A DNA stretch of 64,000 bases, taken from assembly GCA_024663395.1 (NCBI GenBank), contig JANFAH010000008.1:1-64000 (forward strand), read 5' to 3'. This stretch comes from Pisolithus tinctorius (lineage: Eukaryota > Basidiomycota > Agaricomycetes > Boletales > Pisolithaceae). Below, in pieces: positions 1 through 12,600 of this stretch (position 1 is its first letter; every line of letters begins with the position of its first letter). Under the pieces are notes generated by a model. The model did no database searches and was not told where the DNA came from. It saw only the letters and a program-made list of their open reading frames with translations. The translations under genes and the position numbers were made by a program.

Positions 1-525
1 AGCTACCAATGGGGCCTTCAGAAGGGACGTCTCCCGAAGATTGGGTTTGTCCCAGATTCGCCTGGCGCCTTTGGTTTTCTTGACCCTTCCCTCGTAATCC
101 GCGCTTGCCATCTTATTCCTGCATTCGTTAACGGGCACACCGATTCACTCCTTCGACGTGGACCTTCGATGGGCCGTCCTGCCAATGAGGTTGATGACTG
201 GGAAGCGTACTACGTCAATATGTGAGCTTTTCTGAGGGACTACTACTTCGCTTCACTGAAACATTATTCTTATAGCTTTGCAGATCGCGATATGTTTGCT
301 CGCTTTTCTGGTATCGGCATCGGGCATGATGCTCAGTATTCCCTACCTGAATTGGTACCCAAAACGTCCTCAGACTCGGACCTGGATCTCACCGATGCCA
401 GCGACCATTCCGACCAAGAAAGTCCCACTGATGAAGACATAGGCAGCGAGGGGGATGAAGGTCTTAATGATGGCGATGACATCGAGGATGAAAGCGTGAC
501 TTGGATTCCTCCCAGACAGACGTGA
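1..525 (+). CDS. C-terminus of a Plavaka-like transposase relative (5' end outside window)
   Basis: Coding sequence enters from the left edge: the first exon (1-221) reads SYQWGLQKGRLPKIGFVPDS, then a proline/glycine turn and a segment with HLIPAF. A GTGAGC...TATAG intron (222-275) joins it to a second exon (276-525) beginning with the equivalent of VNIFADRDMF and ending in an acidic Ser/Asp/Glu tail before TGA. I recall this C-terminal pattern from agaricomycete proteins related to Plavaka transposases, where the preceding domain is the DDE core; that is family knowledge, not visible here. Unlike the elements further right, this segment is not CpG-poor and shows no internal stop, so it may be intact. 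It could also be a domesticated host protein. Confidence 0.55.
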
Positions 526-2211
526 GCGCTCGGAGGACAGCAGTGAGGATGTAAACTACTCTGATGCAGAGGATGACAACAACGTCCCGAGTTCTGAGCG
601 TTGTATATACCTGTATATTATAGCTATCCGATGAATGTGTTTACAAGCGTTTGTGTCTACTGAGTGGTGTCTACGTGATTGAACATTGAGGGTGCATCGA
701 CCCTCGGCTTATATACTGTGATCGGGAGTAGCTCACATTTCGCAACATGGTTCTGGTCATGGTACCCGCAATCAAAGGACATACGACCAGCACGCTCGCT
801 GACCTTTTCCCATTCCTGGCCAAGGTCTACGGTGACTCTATGCGGTGAAGCAATCAGTTGAGTCTACGTTTACTAAACTCAGGCGAGAACAGACTGTTTC
901 GGTAGGTTAACCTCTTCTGGGGTCCATTTTCCCTGTCGCTTTTCGGGCTGGAAGGCGCTTCAAACACAATGATAGACATACTAGGGCATGGCTACTACTG
1001 CAGAGAGTATGGTTAGATGCGTTGGGGATATATGAATACTTGACGTACTGGTCTCCAACCGAAACGTGTTGGCTACCCTTCTCTTTCCATTGGACGATGG
1101 TTTGCAGTATCTGATTGTCAGTGAGTCCCTGACCCTAGAGGTAAAGTTGGGCGAAGGGTATCAGTCAAGGTTATTAGCACCTGAAAGTGTTTCAACAACT
1201 CACGGCCTTGGACAGCTTAATGGCTGTTTTCGGCTGCTTCTCTTTCGACTGCCAAGAACTTCTTGCAAACAAGTCCTTCGCTCATGATTAACAACACACT
1301 CACCCTTCAGTTTTTACGGGCTCAGCTCATTTATTCGCAAGGACATGCGCGTGTTCCAGGGTGGAAGGCGCGGGCCTGGAAGATTCACATCCGACACAGG
1401 TTTATGTGACGGTTTGGTTGACTTCGGGGCAGTACTTCGGTTAGCCCTTGAGGTGGACAATACATCGGCTACCAGTGCTAATTGACATGGGGCATCAGTG
1501 TCACTGGGCATGGAGGAACAAAACGAGGGGTTCTCGCCTGCAGCATCAGCAGTAACAGCAACGTTTCCCAGCATCTTGAATACACTGACTATTTTGGGCA
1601 TGTCCATGTCCTGGATGGCGCGCAGTATATCATTGCGAATGGGAATTGGGCACAAGACCGCCTAATGCTGGAAAGAGTGCTTGCGAGTGTGGTAAATGCA
1701 AGGGGTCAAATTGGGGAACTTCGTTGAAACCGTAGTGTACAGCGGGGATGTGCAGTGACCCTTCAGAAAGGCGGCAGACGCAACATGATAGTTATCTCCT
1801 GAGAGATTGGGGTGGTGTAAGCCACTCAGAAGGGGATCTGCGCCTCTAGCGGGCTCGTCACGCAGTGTGCGCCTCCCACCACATCGTCTTGTGACGGTCC
1901 CAGTTGGGTGTATTGGATCGTCGTGACCATGACAGGTCTGTGTGCGGGTGGATACAGGGCTGACAAGACAAGGTCAAATTTGTGGACAGCATGGGAGAAA
2001 TGCCCGTACATAATATATACGGGGAGAGTGATGGAACTAGAACAGGGCCGTCGCCGCTGGTAGACACCTTGTTTACCACGCCGGAGCCCTGGGCTCAAAC
2101 AACACACTAATTGAAACAGCAATATGAGCCACTACATTTAAGCAGGCATTACGATGATTGTCATCAGAAAAGCCGATGGATGATAGAGTGACGACATACT
2201 TTTTACCTCGA
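526..2211. other. no recognisable gene
   Basis: Only short open frames occur on either strand, and none has a recognisable domain, a consistent exon chain or a convincing start context. CpG content looks normal. I see no terminal repeats or RNA gene here. Confidence 0.5.
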
Positions 2212-2827
2212 TCATTGTTTCCCGGAGACCAGAATCTCATAGTCTGCTTTCTCCGCTCCAGAAGCAGGATGCGGAGGACCAGCAGTCAGGATACGCTTCA
2301 CCGTTTTCCCCAGCCTCATACCAGCCTCCCATGCACGCATATCCTCGAGAAAACCAGAAGACACGAGCAAATCCTCTACACTAGGTTCTCCCTTGTTCGG
2401 TGCATTAATTAAAGTATAAGGGGGAGGAGGGTTTGAAGTGATGAGCGTCATGCCTGCCATCAATGGAGTGAGCGAAACGAAACAATTACTTGACAAAACG
2501 TCCGAACTCTCCTGCATATTCTCAGCTTCCCGGCCAACATCATTTGCCTTCCTGATCTCGCATTTACTCCCTGCATTGCTCCCGGATGCAGATCCCGCGC
2601 CACAGATCGAACCGTCGGTACCACTCAAACTCCCCAATGATTATCGTCGCTTTCCTCGGTGTCGACAAGACGTTGAACCCTTCCCCTCCTTTGAGTGCGT
2701 ATGTGGGCGAGGTGGCACATGAAAGACTCGGAGACCTAGTGTGAAGGTGTAAAGTGAGAGGAGGGGATAATGGGTTTTCGGTATCCACGGTCATGTTGGG
2801 AGAAGATGTCGATAGGTCCACCGACAA
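2212..2827 (-). pseudogene. possible hypothetical gene in two overlapping frames
   Basis: Two overlapping minus-strand frames look coding by composition. The upstream one (about 2827-2564) is Ser/Thr/Pro rich and contains SPTYALKGGEGFNVL. The downstream one (about 2637-2212) contains PPPPYTLINAPNKGEPSVED and ends in YEILVSGKQ. I could not find a GT-AG intron that joins them without creating a stop, so a frameshift is the simplest reading. No domain is recognised and the upstream frame lacks a clear ATG. Treat it as a weak or broken hypothetical gene. Confidence 0.3.
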
Positions 2828-3793
2828 GATAAAATTCCGGAAATGGAGATGAACTCAGCGTTTATTGCATTGGACGAGCCCGTCCTATACGTCTTCGCAG
2901 TGAACCAGCACAAAGGATACGGAGTTTTCCAATATGAAAGAAACTGAACGTTGGAGCGGGATGTGCTACGAGACCTGTAACACTTCAGCAAGAGTAGTCT
3001 GAGTAACACTCGTACATACCCAGAATTAGCAAGGTAGCCGGAACTACTGTCTCCCAGTCAAACTGCGTTACTCTACTGCTTTGGTTCGGAAAGCAGAGAG
3101 TATTATCAGTCAAAGGAGTATCGTTGGAGTGATCATGGAAAGGTGATGAGGACATAGGAAGATGGCGTCCCACTGCTGAGCCCCAGTGAAAACTGGTTAT
3201 CACGCCGTGTGACCCTAGCTGACGGGATATGCCCAAACGAGGGAAGTAAGATGTAGTCATACCAGGTTGGAATTCCGTAGTAAAATGAGACTAATACAAT
3301 ATGCAGGGGCACAACTCCATAGCACCCTAGATGACTTTTTTGTGCATCCTCACATGGGCACATATCAGGGCATATCTTGGTCTCCCCTTACCATGTTTAT
3401 GCCATATGCTTGTGTGTGACAACATATGCCCTTGTATTACAAAGTCATATCTGCTCATATATATGCACATTTATTTATTACCCACACACACTGCATTAAT
3501 ATGCTTCAAAATGACAATTTATTACATGGTAGCACTCTACATAGTACAGGAAATTTTCCTGGGGGGTAATAAATACACAATGATGATGATGCAGACAGTG
3601 TGGCAGGCAATGCAAATGATGGAAAACCCTGCCATGTGATGCAAGTGCAATGCAAGTACAATGCAAATATGATGTGAGTGGATGATGTGAGTGGATAATG
3701 CAGGCAGATGGCATGAAAAAATATTGTGGATGGACTTCCGTTTGAGCAAAATGGATTGTTATCTAGTGAAGGTTGCCATTCTCGATAACAGCC
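2828..3793. other. boundary of the CpG-poor transposon island; low-complexity tract
   Basis: Up to about 3330 the sequence has ordinary CpG content and no recognisable gene. From about 3330 CG dinucleotides almost vanish and TG/CA dominate. About 3580-3720 is a low-complexity tract of imperfect repeats built from ATGATG, GCAATGCAA and GATGTGAGTGGA units. The shift in composition probably marks the left edge of the transposon island, but I could not identify a terminal repeat at that edge. Confidence 0.4.
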
Positions 3794-5558
3794 TTAACCC
3801 AGGCATTGTCTTGGACCTGATAATGTGTTAGCATGGTTTCTTGCTGGCCTGTCACTTACAAGCTGTTTGGCTTCCTTGTTGTACTCCTGGTTTTTGCTGT
3901 CTTGTGAGCAATTCATGAACAAACCAAATGAGACATACCTCATGTTGAGTTGCAGTCAATGTCTTGTCATAGTAGAAGCAGAACTGTTCTTTTTTGCTGT
4001 TTGGGTTGACATGCTTCAGCCATCGCAAGATGCAGAGGTTGCTAATGACTATGTTAGCAAGTAAATCTATACTGCATTTGTGCTTACCATCTGTTCTTGG
4101 TACCTGAGGGCTGAAACTTTTTCTTGGAAGCATCCTCCATTTGAGAGACACATGGTGGTACTGACTCACACTTGACAGGAGAGTCTGGAATAGGCAGCAC
4201 AGGTAAAGTCTTGACTTTTGAGGCAGCCACAGCAAGTAAGCTCCTTCCCGAGTGATGTGAGTTAGTGAAGACTCAGATAGTCAAATAGAAACTTACATTG
4301 GATCATATGATACTGGAGGCTGAGTGATATTTGTGTGATTGATGACTGGTATATTTTCCTTGTTGTCTGGGGCAGTAAAAAACTTGGGTGGGTTTGATTG
4401 TGTTGCTGGGATTTCTGCAGGTCTTGTCTCAGGTTGTCCATTCCTGAGAGTAGTGACCTCAGGAGGCTCAGCTGCTGCCATGTTGTCCACTGCCATGGCT
4501 CAATAAATCAGTAGAGTATGCAATACGATGTGCTCACCTTTTGCTTTCTTATTGTGCAGTGCTTCCAATTCTGTTTGATATCACTGTTTCTTGCTGGGTT
4601 TGTGGTCTTGGAGGTCTTTGTCTGCATCATCAAGGGCTTCTTCTTTCATAGTGTTGTGCATTGCCCTCTTCAGCTTTCCATCATCATCCAGGTAGTGCTT
4701 ACTCCACACCAGGTATCCCCTTGTACAAATATACTCTAGCTTCCATCCATTTTCAGCAAACTTGAAGAGTGGGAATGCTGTCTCCATGATCAAGCATATG
4801 AACTGCTGAGCACTCATACTGGCTTTGCCCCAGGTTTCCAGGGTTGTGTTGCACTGGCTGAGCTCTTGCCATGCCCCACATAAAGTCTTCTGCATATTGG
4901 CTAGTGTTTCCAATGAGGGGACATTGCCATTTGTGTCTTTGAGGTATGCATATATGCCACGATTGCTACCCTTGGCCTCAGCAGACTTGAGCCAGTTGTT
5001 GAAGTCCTTCTTGGTCCAGAACTGCACATTAGGGTGCAATTCATGTGTTGGAGCCTTCTCATCAGTCATGGTAAGGGTTGGTAAGGGCATGCTGGCATCA
5101 AGGAGCCTGGGACTGCATGACATGGATTTAAGTGCATTCATGAGCTGGTCAAAGAGATTTCTATAGGAAAATCAGTAAACAATCCATGTTCATACAGAAA
5201 ATGAAAAGACTTGCCTAACTGTGTTGTATTCAGATGTTACTTTGACCAAATGCTGCTCAAGTGTCTTGCAGTGGTCCTGCAGGTAAATGACTTGGGAGTC
5301 CTGCATATATGTGCCCTAGACAATGTTAACCCCTCCAAAACTACCCATTCCACTTACATTTACTTGATTCATCAAGTTCTGGGGCAGGTATGATGCAAAG
5401 GATTGCTGTGTGCCAGATAGGAGACCCAGACTGGTGTTCTGCAAAGGAGACAAGATTGATGGGTCTTCAACATGATCAGCAGCTGGAGAGAGTAAAGAAC
5501 TTGTCATTGGAGACAATAATGAAGAGCTACTGCTGAAATTGAAGTGAGACTTGCTCAT
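3794..5558 (-). CDS. seven-exon conserved-looking hypothetical gene with one in-frame TGA
   Basis: Exons read 5558-5358, 5300-5215, 5160-4538, 4498-4297, 4243-4088, 4041-3939 and 3886-3794. They total 1464 nt (488 codons). All introns are GT-AG except the second, which uses GC-AG. The N-terminus is Ser/Leu rich, followed by a probable coiled segment (YLQDHCKTLEQHLVK) and a core with VQFWTKKDFNNWL. A short C-terminal tail follows. The chain keeps frame through all six junctions, which argues for a real gene. One TGA at 4581-4583 breaks the third exon; the frame continues after it. I recall similar proteins as uncharacterised agaricomycete families found near transposons, but assign no function. 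The flanking DNA is CpG-poor, so it may be transposon cargo. Confidence 0.6.
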
Positions 5559-8348
5559 GGTGAGCAGGTATATGATAACTTAATGGTGGGAAGGTGGCAG
5601 AAGAGGCAGAAATTTGGCTAAGGTAAAATTCCCATCCCTTTGCTAATTAGGCTCTAGGCTCTTGACTATGACCTTACCTTATTAACTGCAACTGAGAACA
5701 AATGCTGCTGACACCAACTAATTTAGCTTTTGCTCCTGCTCCTGCCATTACCATGGTCAATAATGTCATCCTCATTGACCTTGAAGGCCTTGTCACAGAT
5801 TGGGACATGTATACATTTTCATTGAACATACCTTCAGCTGGTGTCACACACCAAAGGTGTTGTGGACATGGTTATAGCTGACTCTGCCTAACTTGTTGAT
5901 GAGTTGTGTGCAATGCCCATGCATGCAGATGAAGACTAAAGGCCTCATGCATAGAAAGACTGCCAGATGTGAGCAGTCATCCTTCACACAAGAATGAGTC
6001 ATCAGTGCTAAAGAGAAAAGAGGAAGCGAGTTGAGTGTGCATTAAAAGTTTTTAGTGCCTGTGTACGGCATTCTGGTTTTCATCATATCTCCACCATTTC
6101 CAAAGATATTGACTCCATTCTCACACTTGCTTAAAGTGCTCTGCCATGTGATTCTGCCTTCCAAATCTGGAGAGGATCCTCACACCCTATGCATTTCTAC
6201 AGCACTCCATACATCAGATGCTCATTTCACTAAGTCCATCAATCATGGCCACCTCTTCATCAATCATCTCACTTGTCTCATTTGCCAGAGACAGTGGCTA
6301 CATATATCTGCCAGGCATTCCCACCAGCTTCCATCCTGAAGCCCCCTGGTTCATCCCATCATTGTCAGCCCCATCTCATCCCATGCAGCTTGGTTGGTGT
6401 GTTCTCCTTGTCAGTATGACTTCCAGAAGGATGTTCTTTGGTCATCTCAGGTCTGTCATTTGGTTAGAAAGGTCTTATGTGGTCATTTCGGTCTCCCCTC
6501 TTGATGAAGCATATGGATCATTCCTCCCTGCTCCCTGCACCATCTTTATTCCAATCTCGTCCATCATTCTTCCTGCATTGCAACAGCTGCAGCATAATCT
6601 ACTGTTCTCCAGCCTCCCTGATCACATTCATGACAAGTATGATGTGCATCTTGCCTTCTTACTGCAAGATCCAGCAGAAGACATCCCCCCTTCTCCTCCT
6701 CCATCAGAGCCCTGTTCATCCTGTTCATGAAGTTTTTGTTAACTTTGCTGGGAGGATGAAAGGGTGGGAGACACGATCACATATGCTCCTGTTTCCCCAC
6801 AGACCCCCAATGCCCTAGCCTCTTTGATGCCTGACTCATGCCCTTCAATTCTGGAATTAATACTTCCCTATCTGGAAACACTGCCCATCTGTCATGCCAT
6901 CTTTGGATCTAGAGATGTCTCTGCCAAGATCTGACTTGCATCACCACCCCCTAATGTGATATCAGTGCACTTACTCAGTTTCTGATTCTATTTGACTCAT
7001 TCTGTGATGTTTTGACTATCCTTGACTCGTTTATTGCCAATACTTACCAATCCTCTCTGCTTGCTTACTTTTCATTTCTCACTTACTCATCATGATTACT
7101 CAGTCCTTACTCATTACTTACCAAGCATTTGTGCCTTGTTTGTCATGAGCTGTCCTCCCCCCACAGTATATAAACCCCCATGTACTTAGCTACACCCCCA
7201 AGTGAATCAAGAAGTCACTCAGCAGTCAGTTCAGTGCATATCTTGTCATCAACAGTTGAGGCTTATTTGGAAGAGTCTAACTGTCCCATTTCATATCATT
7301 GGTAGTTGAGGCTCTATGAAGGGGTCTATCTACCTCCATTCCTTATCTGAAGCTTTATCCCCTCTTAGTCAGCAGTCTTGCTTAGTCATCCCTCCACTCC
7401 TGTGTAACTTGTCATCAACTTGTGCCAGGAGCATGTTAAGTCCTTTCAGCTGAACACCTTCACTCTGTTCAGCATCCCTCATCCAGTCATCACTCACTCA
7501 TCTTCTCCTGCATAACTCATCGACAACTTGCACCAGGAGCACCTGCCATTGAACTCCCCCCCCACATTAGATTTTCTTCTGCACTCCAGGTTCTGTGGAG
7601 GCAAACCACCACTTGCTCATATTTGTCTTTGGTGTTGGATTTGTTTGGTTTTCACCACCTTTCCACACTTTGACTCACACTGGTACTGAGGTAAGTTTTT
7701 TGTGATGGCCTTTTTTGACTTTGCTAACCTCATTGAATGCATTAGAGAATTGTGTTGTGCATCAAACACCCTGAATTCCACAAGCATGGCTGCCCTTGAG
7801 TCAAGGAACCATACACACAACCTGTGCAGGTCAAGAACATCATGCTTGAATACACAGATCCAGTCAAGGTGGAGGATGCTAGCCAGGTGCTTGGCAATTC
7901 AAAGCTCAAAGAATCTGGCAAGTCAGAGGATCCAACTGATTGTGAGAAGAGCCTGTAAGTGCATCTACCTACTAATTCTGTGGAATCCAATGATCAGTGC
8001 CAGGCAGACTGCTAGCATAACTCCATTCCCTTGCATGCTCCTCACTTGGCAAGGTAGGAATCTGCAAGGTGTTGAGGAGGAAGTACTCCCCCAGCCTTGG
8101 AAGTACTACCTTTGTTCATTCAATCCCTTGATTCTTCTCATTGAAATCATGCATAGGAGGGAAGCTATGGAAAAATATGAGGATAGGCTTGAGAGAGAAG
8201 AGAAATGCCATAGACTAGATTGAATGTTTTGATACCTTCTGCAATTGCTTGTACTTTCATGCATACATTGAACAATTCAACTGCTGTTAACTCATGCAGT
8301 AAACCCAAATGCATTGATTTCAACTTGGTAGTACTACAGCATATGATC
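5559..8348. other. CpG-poor stretch with decayed coding fragments, no assignable gene
   Basis: No intact gene is recognisable. Plus-strand fragments look coding but stop early: one starts near 5751, and one near 7760-7930 reads PYTQPVQVKNIMLEY and ends at a GTAAGT donor-like site after an in-frame TGA. About 6840-7600 is CT-rich and promoter-like, with two diverged copies of a CATCAACTTGTGCCAGGAGC-like motif (near 7412 and 7519). It could be an old element end or solo LTR, but I could not find paired termini. Confidence 0.35.
7160..7180 (+). promoter_or_regulatory. TATA-box-like motif
   Basis: TATATAAA at 7167-7174 lies in a C-rich stretch and is followed by sequence resembling an untranslated leader. 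No intact gene follows, so it may be the promoter of a decayed element. Confidence 0.25.
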
Positions 8349-11300
8349 CTACTTGACATCTTCTCCACCTTCATCATCATCCCCATTGCAGTAAACACTG
8401 TATGGTATGCCCCATGTAGACATGTCAAATCCAGGTCATTCCATCATACAGTATACATCTTGTTTGATGCCTGATGGCAATGCCATGCACTGAGGAATCA
8501 TTGCGACAATGCTGACAATCTGTTTGACACAGATTACTGATAACAAGTTGAGTAGAGTTGAAGCAAGGACAACATGATTCGAAAGTCGAAGTAGATCTTC
8601 ATCAGGTGTTGAGTAATCGCAGATGATGGCAATGTTGATATATTCCCAGCTACCCCCATCTCTGATGTTGGTCAACCTAGTGAAATATTGTACCTCTCCA
8701 CATTGGGTCTCACCATCACTTAGAAACTACATATACTTTTAGCCTTATGATAGAGTTTGTAACATGAGTGAACTGACCTTAACATTTCATGACATGTGGA
8801 GTTGTTCTGGTGGACGGAGTTTCTCTCTCCAAGCTGACCATGCAATCTGCCCATTTGGTAGGCACAACCAGGCCCATTTCTTGATGCATGGGAGGACATG
8901 TCCAGGGCCAAGAAATTGAGAAATTGAGGCAGCTTTGTCACCCCAGGGGATTATGGAGTTCTTCATGCATTTGCAAAGCAAAATGTACCCATCATGGAGG
9001 TTCTCAGCACCAGAGGGGAGTCCATTGCCAGAGTCATTGAGCTCAGGCATTGCAGATAGGAGGGAATTTACCTGACAATGCCGGATACCCTCACAAGCTA
9101 AGTTGGCAAAAGGTTTTGATGGTTGTCAAATTTGCTTGCCAAGACTCCCAATCATGCATTCCATAGTCCACTGGGCATAGCAGCTTGGAGGACCCTTGTG
9201 TATTGCCTCAGAGACCAGATGGATGACTTGATGGATGCAAGGGCAAATGAAGTGGATACAAGACTCAAGGAGGCCATAGTAAGTGAGTTCAAACTTGTGC
9301 TCCCAGCTGCAGAGAAGGGCATGGGCATCAAGAAGTTCATCCTTTGTCAATGTGCTTTGGCACATGATCTGAAAGCCATGGATGAGCTTGCAGTAGTTTT
9401 CCCAGAAAGGGCTAGGCAGGATGGAACAAAGGAGGATGGGCATGAGGGTGAACATGTATAATTGGAATTCCCAGGTCTTGTACTGGGTATTTATCTTTTC
9501 AGCAATGTTGCAGGGCTTGCGATCATAAGAGCCAGGGAGATGGAAGCCAGCATGCATGACAGCCTCCCCATGAGCATGCCATACTTCTTCATCGGCAAGG
9601 ACTGCCCATGGCCAGCACTCTGGGTCATCGCTATCAGCATGATTGATTGTACCATGCCAAAGAGAGGGAGAAGGTCACTGATATTACTGGCAAGATGCAT
9701 TGTATCAGTGGTTATGCAAAGGGGGATGCTGAGACACTGATTTGGATGGAGTCTGAGAAGGAGGGGGGGTTTGGTTAGGCCTGTCTCAGTCTTCTTTTTG
9801 TCCCACTGAGTCTGATTGCAAATGGTGACAATGGTTTTGAGGTTAGCAAGATAGTTGGTACATCCACCAAACAGAAGATTAAAGACATTGACATCAGGGT
9901 GGTCACTCCCTCTGATGCAATGATCACAAGGTTGGAGGAGGGCTGGGTAGTAGTGTTTCCCTTGTGACTTATGCCTGCTAATAACACTGCAATACATGTG
10001 ATAGCCATTCTTTCCACTATGTCCCACCATGCCATTCCAGTAGACAAGACTGGGGCCATCTGTGGTGGTGAATAAGAGATATATATCAGAGAGGTAATGT
10101 GAATCCATGTGGGCATTCCAAATGGGGAGCCCTTCAGCCTGAAGAGCAGAAAGGTGGTGTAGACCTGGGAAGAGGAACGAGTCAAGATGTTTGAGTTTAT
10201 TTGGGCCAGGGATAAAGCCTCCAGGGTGGACATGAAGCTTGTGGTATCATTTGTCTGGGGGTAAGTTGACGATGATCCAAATATATATCCAACAGTCTGA
10301 CTCCTTGCTATCATACAACTGCACTCCATCAATTGAAACCATGAGAATGATATCATTTGGCTTGATGTCACTGTTGAGAATGGCACCAAGGTAATCCCAC
10401 CCCATCAAGACATTGTTGATGACAGGGATACTCCCTGTCTCCTGTAACTGCCAAAGGATCTCTTGCATATGTCTATGCAAATAGTCCATGTCAATAGCAC
10501 TGTCTTTGTGCTGGTAGAGAGCCTGCAGCTGAGGCCCAATTGGAATTGTGGTGAATGTTTGAGCAGTGACTTTGGATCATCTGCAATTGCCTTGCAACCA
10601 TTCCTCCTTCCAGCAAGAAACTTCACATGTAGGAAAAACTTTGAGTTGGGAGAACAGACCAGTATATGCAATGCAGGTGTTACAACACATGTCATGTTCA
10701 ATAGAAATGACCCCCATGTAGGATGTGATAAGTTTTTTGACATTATAGAAGGATAGAATATCATCAGCACCCAGGGAACCAGCAAAACTACTGCGAGCTG
10801 CTTGGCAGACATGATTGTACACATTTTGAGATGTGCTCTCGAGAGCTAGGTAAGTGGATATGGAGAAACACATGCCTGGGTTCTCAATAGATATTGGTTG
10901 ACTTGGGAGGTTGTGTAACCATTCAAGAGCATCCTCATCAAGCTTGGAGACTGAATCATTCAAGGACATGTTCTTGAGCTTGGCAACAAAGTTCATGGTC
11001 TCTTGCATGGATGGGAATATGGCAGTTGCCACAAGCACCTCTATATTGACAATGGGACAAGCCTGACACTGATGCTGTATGTTGAGGGTATGCAGGGAAT
11101 CGATGTCGTCCAATGGTCAAACCACATTGGTTGATGGATTGCTGGGAAGATCAGATTCTACAGGTTGCTATGATGTGGATTGAAGTCAGCAGTCCAGATA
11201 ATACTGTAAGTATATAGTGACTAACCTCATCATTGGGCAGGTGGAGGATTGCATCTGGTACATCAGGTGTGTGCAATGGTAGATTCTATTGGAACAAGTT

Positions 11301-12110
11301 GGATTAGTGGGCAAAAAAACCACTGGCACTTGTAACTTACCTTGTCACGTGGGGGATCAAAGTCATCCTCAGGGAGATCTGGGAAGTGTGGAGGCATATC
11401 CTACAGAGGCATTTGGATCAGTGAATGTGAATGTGAATATCGATGGAGTTCTTACCTTGTCAGGTGGGGGATCAAAGTCATCCTCAGGGAGATCTGGGAA
11501 GTGTGGAGGTGTATCCTATGAAGGCATTTGGATCAGTGAATGTGAATGTGAATATCGATGGAGTACTTACCTTGTTGGCTGGTGTGTTGAGAGGAAGACC
11601 AGGTATACTTGGAGACATGTCCTATAGAAAAAATTGGTGTCAGAGCATCAGAGCATCAGCATGGATGAATTGATGACATACCTCGTTGGCTGGATGACTG
11701 AAGCCTTCCTCAAGGAATGCTGGTGTGGGTGGGGGTACACCCTATGGTAGGCTTTGAAGTTAGTGCTGCTACATGAAAATAACTCAGAAAACTCACCATG
11801 TCAGCACTGCAAGCATGCTTCTGATGCCCAACATGCCTGCAGGCATCTTCAACCATCTCAAGACACCTTTTTGCCATGGCCTGGAGAATGGCTACATGGC
11901 AAGCTGCAGTGGAAGTGGATTGCCTGGCAAAGTTGAGCCCCTCATAGGTTTTGGTAGATCGTAAATGTGCTTTCTCTTCTTCAGTGTCCACCTCATCAAT
12001 ATGACAGTAGAAAGTTGCCTTGGAGACTGCATGAGGGTGACTGAAGTTGTACTTGGTGCAGTTGCACATGTACCACACTGTTGATCCAAGTTCACCCATA
12101 TTCAAAGCCA
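8349..12110 (-). pseudogene. Tnp2-like (CACTA/EnSpm superfamily) transposase, decayed
   Basis: Multi-exon minus-strand gene starting at an ATG at 12110. The first exon carries a Cys/His N-terminus (WYMCNCTKYNF). Five mini-exons follow (11741-11226). Next come the transposase core blocks: LNDSVSKLDEDALEWL and YDMCCNTCIAYTG (about 11110-10580), SIDGVQLYDSKESDCWIYIW (about 10320), a PGGFIPGPNK-type block (about 10220), DGPSLVYWNGMVGHSGK (about 10030), LPGSYDRKPCNIAEK (about 9535) and WTMECMIGSLGKQ (about 9135). Late blocks include LPNGQIAWSAWREKLRP (about 8850), and the gene ends at TAG 8349-8351. This order matches the basidiomycete Tnp2-type transposase. In-frame TGA codons at 11117-11119, 10247-10249 and 8436-8438 make it non-functional; the one at 10247 replaces the Arg of the usual DKRY motif. 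Terminal repeats were not found. Confidence 0.85.
11226..11741 (-). repeat. array of five phase-0 mini-exons in the Tnp2-like gene, two as a ~115-bp tandem repeat
   Basis: Inferred exons: 11741-11682 (60 nt), 11621-11571 (51 nt), 11515-11456 (60 nt), 11400-11341 (60 nt) and 11285-11226 (60 nt). Each is flanked by an AG acceptor and a GTAAG/GTATG/GTTAG donor and is open in phase 0. They encode Pro/Asp-rich peptides such as DTPPHFPDLPEDDFDPP. Units three and four, with their introns, are near-identical tandem copies; the others are diverged relatives. The array sits between the zinc-binding N-terminus and the transposase core, so it probably encodes a flexible acidic linker. Confidence 0.65.
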
Positions 12111-12333
12111 TGGGCATCAAGGAGGAGTTGTAGAGAGGACAGCACACCTGCACTGTGTAGTGTACCACATAGCTGCTGCACTGTGCCAAGGATGCAGTCA
12201 ATGCTACATATCACATCACACATTGCTACATAGCACAGTCCATAAAAGGCAAGTCTCATAAACATTATTGACCACATCATATTTTTCATATTGATTTCAT
12301 ATCTCATTAGCTAGGGTCACATGGCATGATAAC

Positions 12334-12385
12334 CAGTTTTCACTGCATCAGCAAATTAACAAAAATCTTATTGAATCTTATTTGA
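12334..12385 (+). repeat. left terminal inverted repeat of the Plavaka element
   Basis: Starts CAGTTTTCACTGCATCAGC and continues through AAATTAACAAAAATCTTATT. The shared core is matched in reverse complement at 26755-26802. The match is imperfect, with differences and a small gap in the first 15 bases. Confidence 0.55.
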
Positions 12386-12600
12386 CCTTATTGAGCTTAA
12401 ATCTCAAGCCAAGTATAATAAGCCAAAATTGTCAATAAGGAGAAAAAGACTTAGTGTCAAAATCTAACTTGCCATGCTTTGCAGCTTATTGAGCTTGCAT
12501 GACTTGAGATATACAAAATGAGTCACATGAGATAGAATAGACAGTGCTATCTATGGAATACAATGGATGTGACTATGAAAGCACAATGGAGGAGATGAAA

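Noticed and set aside
6055..6818. Overlapping plus-strand open frames of 94-170 codons
   Set aside because: CT-rich composition in CpG-poor DNA gives long open frames by chance. No domain, start context or exon chain supports them.
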